Assembly: GCA_034696485.1 (NCBI GenBank)
Contig: JAQIWT010000919.1
Coordinates: 1-13,882 of the forward strand
Source: Isohypsibius dastychi
Taxonomy: Eukaryota > Tardigrada > Eutardigrada > Parachela > Isohypsibiidae
Direction of reading: 5' to 3'
Length of the DNA: 13,882 nt
In this document: in pieces, positions 9,801-13,882 of the stretch
How the letters are laid out: every line of letters starts with the position of its first letter
Numbering within the stretch: position 1 is the stretch's first letter
Position numbers and translations under genes: made by a program
The notes under the pieces: generated by a model
Database searches by the model: none
Told to the model about the DNA's origin: nothing
The model's input: the letters and a program-made list of their open reading frames with translations, nothing else

Positions 9801-10125
9801 AAAAGCAGCTTTGTGCTTTTTGGATTGATTGAATTGATTTATGGACGGATGTTTGTGAAAGTCACGGATGACGCTGATTGGCCGGATGCGTTGGCGAACT
9901 TCATCCGGCAGAATGATATGGTTTTGATGGATTCGTGTGACGGAATACTCCAGGTAGAATTTTTAGGAATTTTTTGAAGTGATGTATTTTTCTAATTTTC
10001 TTTTTTAGGTGTATGAAGATGAGCTCCTTCCGTCCACATCGGCTGCGGAAATATTCGATGTCCTTTCCCTGCGTAGTTTAATCCATGATCCTCATGCTTT
10101 CATTCAATCGGCGTTTACGGAGTGA
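3..10125 (+). CDS. UBR4: UBR4-type E3 ubiquitin ligase, C-terminal half (9 exons, 5'-partial)
   Basis: Join of 3-830, 904-1443, 1502-2504, 2660-3450, 3832-5634, 6265-6903, 7456-8153, 8723-9953 and 10009-10125: 2550 codons including the TGA stop, with no internal stop and every junction in phase. UBR4 is a roughly 5200-residue cytosolic ligase that works with UBE2A/UBE2B-type E2s and extends ubiquitin chains on N-degron and misfolded substrates. Family knowledge places the UBR box in the N-terminal half, off the window. Recognition rests on motifs shared with animal UBR4: DVALLKRFV, YYLESNPCLVC, CGNCGEN, KDPQQEDFLQGRM, GDATEEFIE, CCICREGYKF, IYTFTKR and NTKCNG. In window numbering there is a helical-repeat scaffold, an acidic linker (about 200-240), a Ser/Glu-rich linker (about 310-385), a Cys-rich cluster (about 1048-1094) and the hemiRING (about 2216-2270). 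The C-terminal region corresponds to Pfam E3_UbLigase_R4 as I know it. The lack of frame breaks indicates a functional gene. Confidence 0.95.
904..1443 (+). CDS. UBR4: UBR4 exon with Ser/Glu-rich linker
   Basis: It follows a 73-bp intron (acceptor TTCTTCCGTAG) and ends at donor CGA|GTATGT; both ends are phase 0, giving 180 codons. It opens with ILDIPPDADDDAMIDLAMAL, a helix with UBR4-like spacing of acidic and hydrophobic residues. About 75 residues rich in Ser, Thr, Glu and Gly follow (roughly 1030-1260), probably a disordered surface loop, and then a helical repeat resumes (VESVLRKLRRAVIERLQ). Confidence 0.9.
1502..2504 (+). CDS. UBR4: UBR4 exon, helical scaffold
   Basis: It follows a 58-bp intron (acceptor GTTGTTGTAG) in phase 0 and ends one base into a codon at donor GTTG|GTAAGC. 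The split codon G+AT gives Asp, rebuilding the family motif DVALLKRFV across the junction. The exon carries the RKLLMALCGNKEKYRQARDLHSFD-type block and an EHLKDCLEVALVRTGNWQ block, both typical of animal UBR4. Reading through the donor stays open to 2674 but loses similarity after residue 790, which supports the splice. Confidence 0.9.
2660..3450 (+). CDS. UBR4: UBR4 exon, beta-rich segment and start of Cys cluster
   Basis: The acceptor is TTTGTTTCAG; the first two bases finish the Asp codon opened in the previous exon. The exon encodes a helical block (FVDLLGFL, NPFLSENDW), then the conserved YYLESNPCLVC, then alternating hydrophobic/polar segments (about 3080-3400) that look like a beta-sandwich, with VELKNN and SGQTEVKIEF. 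It ends with the first CxxC pair (CPRC, 3430-3441). The donor is ATG|GTGATG, phase 0. It is not a consensus site, but it restores the family junction into the next Cys-rich block; reading through hits a stop within a few codons. Confidence 0.88.
3430..3951 (+). other. UBR4: Cys-rich putative zinc cluster, split by an intron
   Basis: Nine cysteines in CxxC spacing: 3430/3439 in one exon, then 3853/3862, 3883/3892 and 3931/3940/3949 in the next. The intron 3451-3831 separates the first pair from the rest. Pairing of CxxC knuckles suggests two zinc sites; the ligand assignment is inference. The same Cys order occurs in animal UBR4 proteins as I remember them. Confidence 0.75.
3451..3831 (+). other. 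UBR4 intron (381 bp)
   Basis: An AT-rich intron between the two halves of the Cys cluster. The frame of the downstream exon is open backwards into it as far as 3652, with an ATG at 3682, so the last 180 bases would read in frame if retained. This reading has no family similarity. I see no RNA gene or repeat in it beyond A/T-rich low complexity. Confidence 0.8.
3832..5634 (+). CDS. UBR4: UBR4 exon, zinc cluster and long scaffold
   Basis: The largest exon here: 601 codons, phase 0 at both ends, acceptor CTCCTTTTCCAG, donor CAG|GTAATG. It begins with CxxC pairs at 3853/3862 (CGNC) and 3883/3892 (CLKC) and the triple C-x2-C-x2-C at 3931/3940/3949, followed by KYG. With CPRC of the previous exon these form a putative multi-zinc cluster. 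An Ala/Pro/Ser loop follows (about 4150-4250), then scaffold with CYGCATAASQFA, the DRHWEIKLRCVVKLFL block and ALRKLVSQRTKQ at the end, all matching animal UBR4 order. Confidence 0.93.
5719..5747. repeat. Perfect 10-bp inverted repeat, 9-nt loop
   Basis: Arms TTTATATCGA (5719-5728) and TCGATATAAA (5738-5747) are exact reverse complements around a 9-base loop that contains CTTAAG. It lies 84 bp inside the 630-bp UBR4 intron. It could fold as a small RNA hairpin or be a DNA binding palindrome; function unknown. Confidence 0.75.
5858..5929. repeat. Perfect 11-bp inverted repeat, 50-nt spacer
   Basis: Arms TAGAAACTTCT (5858-5868) and AGAAGTTTCTA (5919-5929) are exact reverse complements. The 50-nt spacer holds an A/T-rich near-palindrome around 5875-5890, so a two-level stem is possible. 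It lies in the same intron as the hairpin at 5719-5747. Confidence 0.6.
6265..6903 (+). CDS. UBR4: UBR4 exon, conserved C-terminal region
   Basis: 213 codons, phase 0 at both ends; acceptor CTGTTTTTTTAG, donor ACG|GTGAGT. It is very family-like: SMTSGTEAEIKSFM, DYRTPQFIYERLC, KDPQQEDFLQGRM, ELLALLDDD, KIISLDLPVKGVYK, MRVMYRLRGLMGDATEEFIE and VYKLAAILAEGNGF. This is among the most conserved parts of UBR4 and lies in the stretch Pfam calls E3_UbLigase_R4. Confidence 0.95.
7241..7263 (+). repeat. C15 then T8 homopolymer tract
   Basis: Fifteen C followed by eight T inside a UBR4 intron. The opposite strand is a G15 run able to form G-quadruplex-like structures. The exact length is prone to sequencing slippage. 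Confidence 0.9.
7359..7412 (+). other. Candidate 54-nt in-frame cassette exon of UBR4
   Basis: Bounded by a strong acceptor (TTATTTTCAG) and a possible donor GTACTT, this stretch is exactly 18 codons, phase 0 on both sides and stop-free, matching the phase-0 junction it would interrupt. The remaining downstream intron would be 43 bp. The default join 6903/7456 already fits the family, so if real this is an alternative exon. Confidence 0.25.
7456..8153 (+). CDS. UBR4: UBR4 exon, helical repeats before hemiRING
   Basis: The acceptor TTATTTTGTCAG is in phase 0 with the preceding exon, so NGF of that exon joins VVIKHLSELS directly, matching the family's spacing to the LKLVSY and KINRQ motifs. 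It ends two bases into a codon (AA) at donor GTACGT; with the first base of the next exon this is AAA, Lys. Reading through stays open to 8223 but leaves the family after that Lys. Confidence 0.9.
8154..8722 (+). other. UBR4 intron (569 bp)
   Basis: AT-rich, donor GTACGT, acceptor TTTTCTCCAG. It contains scattered A/T low-complexity runs, including AT-only palindromic stretches near 8390-8435 that look like chance. No gene, RNA or recognisable mobile element is seen. Confidence 0.8.
8723..9953 (+). CDS. UBR4: UBR4 exon carrying the hemiRING E2-recruiting module
   Basis: The acceptor TTTTCTCCAG contributes one base to the split Lys codon, then YVLRLLTGLARGHEPTQVLL. A charged helix follows (AEKKRLAMAMRARQLG) leading to the hemiRING: CCIC at 9069-9080 with CREGYKF, IYTFTKR, and a His/Cys set H9201, C9210, H9216, C9225, H9228 (codon starts). 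NTKCNGILPMWGP and GGGRDSNIRLIPY mark the domain after it. In human UBR4 this single-zinc module plus the adjoining helical domain binds UBE2A/B; the putative zinc ligands are present here, so activity is likely retained. Donor CAG|GTAGAA, phase 0. Confidence 0.95.
9063..9230 (+). other. UBR4: hemiRING zinc module of UBR4
   Basis: Domain annotation inside the 8723-9953 exon, window residues about 2215-2270. It starts at LHCCIC and ends at HFDCH. The C-x2-C pair and the downstream His/Cys group are the putative ligands of a single zinc. Family knowledge: this is an atypical, reduced RING that engages UBE2A/UBE2B. Which of the clustered His and Cys bind zinc here is inferred. Confidence 0.85.
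10009..10125 (+). CDS. UBR4: UBR4 last exon and stop
   Basis: A 55-bp intron precedes it (acceptor TTTTCTTTTTTAG, phase 0). Thirty-eight codons (VYEDELLPSTSAAEIFDVL, then SLIHDPHAFIQ) match the layout of the UBR4 C-terminus, and TGA lies at 10123-10125. The end is close in position to the human C-terminus, so the protein is complete at this side. Confidence 0.9.
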   Translation: MYEDELLPSTSAAEIFDVLSLRSLIHDPHAFIQSAFTE

Positions 10126-10127
10126 AT

Positions 10128-10244
10128 ATGTCCGGTACTGGTCCTTTTCTTAGTCAAGCTCTCATTGTTGCGATTTTTTGTTTCCCTTCATTTCTCTCTC
10201 CGCAACTCATTTGTTCAATACAAAATCAGCTACAAATTAATTAA
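10128..10244 (+). CDS. Small ORF with signal-peptide-like N-terminus, doubtful
   Basis: The ATG lies 2 nt after the UBR4 stop and the frame runs 38 codons to TAA (10242-10244). The start reads MSGTGPFLSQ, then a hydrophobic core (ALIVAIFCFPSFL), as in a secretory signal. No good donor in the right phase links it to the next exon, so it may be a chance reading of the UBR4 3' UTR or a mis-modelled first exon of the downstream gene. Nothing independent supports translation. Confidence 0.2.
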   Translation: MSGTGPFLSQALIVAIFCFPSFLSPQLICSIQNQLQIN

Positions 10245-10266
10245 CCACTCGGCTTTTATTGGACAG

Positions 10267-10395
10267 TCCGATACGGAATCAGATTCGAAAAGTCAATCAG
10301 ATTTCGCGGAAATAAACAAGCAGCTTATACAGCGAGATTCGAGAGCAAGTCAACTTCTACTCATAGGACTGCGGGATTTCGTAATTCCGACCATG
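10267..10395 (+). CDS. Possible upstream coding exon of the second gene
   Basis: It follows a TTTTATTGGACAG acceptor and is open in phase 0, starting SDTESDSKSQSDFAEINKQ. Two donors are possible: GTAATT after 10380 or GTATCC after 10395. Both are phase 0 and join in frame to an acceptor at 10602 (TGTGTTCCCAG). It has no ATG before 10393, so it would need a still earlier exon. It also contains AATAAA at 10311-10316, which could instead be the UBR4 poly(A) signal. The two readings compete. Confidence 0.35.
10311..10316 (+). promoter_or_regulatory. AATAAA, candidate UBR4 polyadenylation signal
   Basis: This is the first canonical AATAAA after the UBR4 stop, 186 bp downstream. If used, the 3' UTR is about 200 nt and the open reading around it is not coding. 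The context alone cannot decide. Confidence 0.35.
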
Positions 10396-10590
10396 GTATC
10401 CGCCAGGAGAACGTATCATTGCATTGTACCATTTCCGGCAACGAACTTCTCCCTCGAATATTTCGCAAGCGTTTATGAGTTCTCGTTGCACACTATAGCT
10501 TAAGTCCTTCAGCGTCGATTCGTCAATCCTTTTTTGCGGTCGAGGAAGAGGTCGCGGATTCCACGGCGGACTGAAACAAAGCAAAGAATT

Positions 10591-11539
10591 ATGTGTTCCC
10601 AGGCAGCACGGACCCTTCTCGCGTCAGGGTCCTTTGCAGCATATCATGAACCTGTAGCAAGATTTGTTGATTTTGTTGTATTCCCGACTATGGCACTCCC
10701 GGGAGAAACTGCTCAGGAGTTGTCATCCATCCTAGAAGAGATCACCGAAAGGACTGATGAAATATGCGATGAGGCGCCTGACGAAGACGAGGCGAGGAAC
10801 TCTATAAGGGAATGGACGCGCGCTGTGAGGAAAGAATTCATGGAAAGCTTCCCAGCAAAAGGCTTTAAGACAGTCTTGAGCAAAGGAAATGGCCCTGCTT
10901 TTGCTGATTTACCAGCTCAAAGTTTGCGGGATGACAAATTTAGTGCGGCAGTTGAAGAAATAAAGAAGCACATTAGTGTTCTTGAGGCGCATTATAACAG
11001 GCTGGTCGGAGCAGTTAGTTGCCGGAGATTTTGTAACGAGCTTTTCGGGGACGACACAAAGTCAGCTCAGATTATCGGAGAAGAACTGAACAACAAAACC
11101 CATGACGTCAGAGCGTGCATGACTATCACCAGAAGCGGAATTTCAGACTTTTTCTCGCGATTAGATCCACAAGTGCGGAGCAATCTAGTTTATTCACTTG
11201 GGAATATTGCATCGCAGTATGTGAGAACGATTGACGAGACAAGAAGGAACGAAGGAGCAGAAACATTTTCGCCTTATCTGATAGCTTCTGCGGTTATAAA
11301 GGATAAGAAATCGGCGAATGAGACCAAGGCCATCGAGTTTATTTGGTTAATCCGACATACATTTTACGCTATTGCCACGGATAACTTTCCGTTCTCGTAC
11401 GGGACTGAGAAAGGAGACTTTTACCTTGATCCTTTGTTTGACGCCAACTATGAATGGAAGAACGGGGTAACCCCGCTTAACCCATGGGGTGGTGTGACAA
11501 TGGTGGCCTTGATGAATTTGGCTCAGTACACAAATCACC
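10591..11539 (+). CDS. Unrecognised gene, first clear exon
   Basis: Frame open from before 10591 to donor CACC|GTAAGT, ending one base into a codon. Content: a hydrophobic/aromatic helix (FVDFVVFPTM), an acidic helix rich in Glu (ELSSILEEITERTDE), then mixed helices, and near the end NPWGGVTMVALMNLAQYTNH. Reading through the donor reaches TGA at 11644-11646, so an unspliced transcript would give a product with a different 35-residue tail. Confidence 0.72.
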
Positions 11540-13770
11540 GTAAGTTAAACACAAGGTGGCATTTACTACAACTCGGTTTGGGCTCTTGGGGGTCAGCGAC
11601 AAATTTGTTCAAAATGTCAGTCTGCCTTGCCTTCCAGAGGACTTGAAGATTCACCGCATTCTTTCGAATATATATAATGGATAGACAGTAGTGGGCTTAA
11701 CATTTCACGTGACCCATTAGGTGGCTTTCTGTAAGTTTCCTTAAAACAATTTACCGCCGAATGCATGTCTCTTGTTCACTCACTCAAAATACCTGCTCCC
11801 CCCCCCCCCTCCACCTCACTCACACTTACTATCCGTAGAGCGCAGACTAGTAAAAGCGCACGAAGCTAAAGAAACCAGCTTTCCAGCCGGTGAGAATCCA
11901 TTCGTAGAAATGAATAAAAATAAATAGAAACCTTTTGTGTTTTCTACCTCGAATCTCCTTCGAGGGACCATCTGCAGTTGGGCCTACACAGTTATTCCAA
12001 AACGCCTTTTACCGGTGTATTTCTTTTTTTTTCAGAACCAGACAAATGGCCGAACCTCTCTAAGTATTTGATGTTTGACTACCTGAGAGACCTGAAGCGT
12101 CCATTTATTTATGAGAAATCAGACGTACGGGAATCATTTACTAATTACTACAAAACTTATCTGTAAGACAAAAGACAACGGAATATCTCTTCGTTGACGT
12201 GAAATGCATTGATCTCTGTTCTCAGGTCAGACTTGCCCAGCTACAGATCGTCGTTCCTCACTGAGAAGATGCTGTACGACTCACCACCAGAAATCTTGCA
12301 GCACCCTGACGTGGTGTCCGCTTATGAAGCTCTTCTTGATATCACCTCGTTTAACAGCGTTGTAGACGGTGAGCTAGATCGTGTTCGTAACTCCCTCCAA
12401 TTCTCGGCTTCCAAAACCGAGCAAGTTCATGCATTGCAAAGAAGAGTCATTCAAGCAATGGAGACCTTGCCTGCGTATGTGTTGCTACGTCAGAATCTCA
12501 AAAGAGCAGAGCAGTATCGTTTGTACTATTATCTGTACTTCCAAGCTTTCGAACACGTGAAGGTGATGCAGGCGATGGTGCGCGCAAAGCAGTTCCTCGA
12601 TCACATGCTGAAAGAGGTCCCGTAAGTATGTTCAATAATGTGATTTGAGCTACATTAAATGATGAAGTACATGCACTGTGTGGGCATATGAATGGATTTA
12701 TGTAAACTTGCATACAACCATATATTCTCCAGTTTTGCGAAGGGAGAATATTTCCTTGAGGAAAGCCCTCCAGCTGTTCAAATCGAAAATTTGATAGGTT
12801 TTTTTGTTAAAGCTACAGATATTTGATATCATGCCTGTACGTAGAAATGATTCTGCCAATTTATGCGGGTTATTTCAGGAAGAACGACTCAAGCATACAA
12901 GTGTCGCTCTTTGGAAACTACAACACTGTCCTGAAGAACCACGTAGTCGTTGAGGGTAAAAACGACACTGTTAAGGCGGGCACGTTCGCAAAAGCCATGA
13001 CGGCCTACTACCGCCAGCTTGAAGCGGCGATAAAAGGCGGACCTGCATTTTTCAATTCTGCTCGGAATGTCTATCTTCCAACGCTTGACGACTCTGGTAG
13101 ATTCACGGTTGACTACAACTCCTGCATGCGCGTGTCTGACGTCGACGAAAACGGGAAGCAACAACTGGTTCGGGTTTGGGAAGCTGGAAATATTAGTGTC
13201 AGCATGCACAATCCCAAAATACCGGACGGCCCCTTCTCCGGAATCGACCCTGCAGAAATACCCGAGCGAAATGCGATGAGATGCGAGCTCTTGTCGGCCG
13301 TCGGCGAGGCTATGCACCTCCTCATTCTTGCCGCTCAAGACGAACGCCCGGTTGCTCATAACTATTTGGACCGTGATCGCGTGTGCTATGTGAGGGATGA
13401 GGACAACTCATTCATTCAATGTAGACAAGATGTGCCACGATGTGATGTAAAAGACCTGGAGAAGCAGAGTGAGGATTGTATCGCTTATCGGACAAAGCAG
13501 AAAGGAAACTGGAAGAGCGGCCTACTCAGCTGGATGCAGGCAAGACAAGTGTTTAGGGTGCCACCTCCAGCGCAGGAGATTGACCAAAATACGTCAACAA
13601 TATTTGACGAACCCGAGAAACCAGCCGAGTCGAAGAAGAAAACAAAGAAACCGGCGATGAAAGTTCAACCCTCTGAAGAGAGTGATGGCGAACCTTATGA
13701 GATTCCTGATGAAGAGGAGGGGTATAATTTTGCCACATTTGCTAACAAGCCTACGGATGCTGCAAAGCAG
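10591..13770 (+). CDS. Unrecognised spliced gene, 3'-partial
   Basis: Join of 10591-11539, 12036-12162, 12226-12621 and 12879-13770, continuing past the window at donor CAG|GTATGT. About 788 residues from the ATG at 10591. The split codons all resolve to sense (CAA, CTG, CCG) and there is no internal stop, which strongly supports a real gene. The start is uncertain: 10591 may instead be part of a CCAG acceptor (exon from 10603), and a later ATG lies at 10690. The protein looks mainly helical and charged, with Tyr-rich helices in the third exon, six N-x-S/T sites, and a Lys/Glu/Pro linker near the end (KPAESKKKTKKPAMK, then EEEGYNF). I see no transmembrane segment and recognise no domain; it could be lineage-restricted. 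It lies about 470 bp after UBR4 on the same strand. Confidence 0.72.
11798..11809 (+). repeat. C12 homopolymer
   Basis: Twelve C inside the first clear intron of the second gene, preceded by CT-rich sequence. It is the same kind of tract as at 7241-7255. Confidence 0.9.
11947..11965. repeat. Perfect 7-bp stem, 5-nt loop
   Basis: CCTCGAA (11947-11953), loop TCTCC, TTCGAGG (11959-11965). It lies about 25 bp after a pair of AATAAA motifs, where a 3'-end stem could sit. Function unproven. Confidence 0.65.
12036..12162 (+). CDS. Unrecognised gene, second exon
   Basis: 127 bases beginning with the last two bases of CAA (Gln). It reads PDKWPNLSKYLMFDYLRDL and then charged, aromatic sequence to TYL. 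The donor CT|GTAAGA splits a Leu codon. Reading through gives a stop at once (TAA at 12164), so the splice is needed. Confidence 0.75.
12226..12621 (+). CDS. Unrecognised gene, third exon
   Basis: It follows a 63-bp intron (acceptor TGTTCTCAG) and encodes 132 residues of probable helix: SDLPSYRSSFLTEKMLYD, a VHALQRRVIQAMETLP helix, then RAEQYRLYYYLYFQAFEHV with six Tyr. Donor CC|GTAAGT splits a Pro codon; the unspliced frame hits TAA at once. Confidence 0.78.
12879..13770 (+). CDS. Unrecognised gene, fourth exon (gene continues right)
   Basis: The acceptor GGGTTATTTCAG finishes the split Pro codon. It encodes about 297 residues: KNDSSIQVSLFGNYNTVLKN, a mixed domain with six Cys spread from about 13123 to 13480, and then a low-complexity Lys/Glu/Pro/Asp linker (about 13560-13740) that is probably disordered. 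Donor CAG|GTATGT, phase 0. Confidence 0.8.
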
Positions 13771-13882
13771 GTATGTAAAATATGTTATGTAATTGAAAAA
13801 ACAGTCTCAGTTTTATCTGCATGGATAATCGTTGAGGTGGGGGGGGGGGGGGGGTAGCGATTGTGCTAGGGTAAAAATAGCC
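13771..13882 (+). other. Start of an intron with G16 tract
   Basis: After donor GTATGT the frame loses protein character. G16 lies at 13839-13854, the strand opposite to the C tracts at 7241 and 11798. No acceptor follows before the window ends. Confidence 0.75.

Larger units (their letters stand above)
11540..12035 (+). other. Intron of the second gene (496 bp)
   Basis: Donor GTAAGT, acceptor TTCTTTTTTTTTCAG. It contains C12 at 11798-11809, overlapping AATAAA copies at 11913-11918 and 11919-11924, and a perfect 7-bp hairpin at 11947-11965. Together with the in-frame stop at 11644-11646, these could support an intronic poly(A) site and a shorter isoform. Confidence 0.75.

Noticed and set aside
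8723-11539. Codon-use contrast suggesting transfer of the second gene
   Set aside because: The hemiRING exon uses almost only CGN for Arg while the second gene uses AGA/AGG about half the time, but the first UBR4 exon also mixes both, so the contrast is not gene-specific.
10534-11646. Single-exon gene ending at 11646 and separate from the downstream exons
   Set aside because: The GTAAGT donor at 11540 joins in phase to 12036 and the chain continues through two more junctions; kept only as a possible isoform.
12889-13359. 156-residue minus-strand ORF
   Set aside because: Antisense to the fourth exon of the second gene, whose splice phases support the plus strand.
1-13882. Bacterial or phage origin
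   Set aside because: GT-AG introns with split codons and an animal UBR4 rule this out; no operon-like ORFs or ribosome binding sites.

Overview
The window comes from an intron-bearing metazoan genome. Long coding frames break off at GT donors and resume, in compatible phase, after pyrimidine-rich AG acceptors, and the main protein is the animal form of the giant E3/E4 ubiquitin ligase UBR4 (p600; Drosophila purity of essence/pushover). Some introns are very short (55-73 bp), exons are large, and coding DNA is visibly richer in G+C than the introns. This fits a compact invertebrate genome, possibly an ecdysozoan such as a nematode or tardigrade, but acceptors ending in both CAG and TAG do not settle the lineage. 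I name no species.

Region 1 (1-10125, + strand) is the C-terminal half of UBR4. Nine exons can be joined without a frame conflict: 3-830, 904-1443, 1502-2504, 2660-3450, 3832-5634, 6265-6903, 7456-8153, 8723-9953 and 10009-10125. They encode about 2549 residues plus a stop. The N-terminal half, with the UBR box expected for the family, lies off the left edge. Inside the window the protein carries helical-repeat scaffold, an acidic/low-complexity linker, a beta-rich segment, a Cys-rich putative zinc cluster split by an intron, the long conserved UBR4 C-terminal region, and the hemiRING zinc module that recruits the E2.

Region 2 (10126-10602) is short and ambiguous. It holds the UBR4 3' end, a small ORF with a signal-peptide-like N-terminus starting 2 nt past the UBR4 stop, a possible upstream exon of the next gene, and an AATAAA.

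Region 3 (about 10591-13770, + strand, running off the right edge) is a second spliced gene that I do not recognise. Four exons with matching phases (to 11539, 12036-12162, 12226-12621, 12879-13770) encode about 785 residues of mostly helical, charged protein that ends in a Lys/Glu-rich linker. Its start is unresolved and the gene continues past the window.

The two genes are in tandem on the same strand and very close together. Nothing in the sequence ties their functions together. The introns hold C/G homopolymer runs, several short perfect inverted repeats and one plausible 54-nt cassette exon in UBR4. I found no rRNA, tRNA, CRISPR array or transposon.
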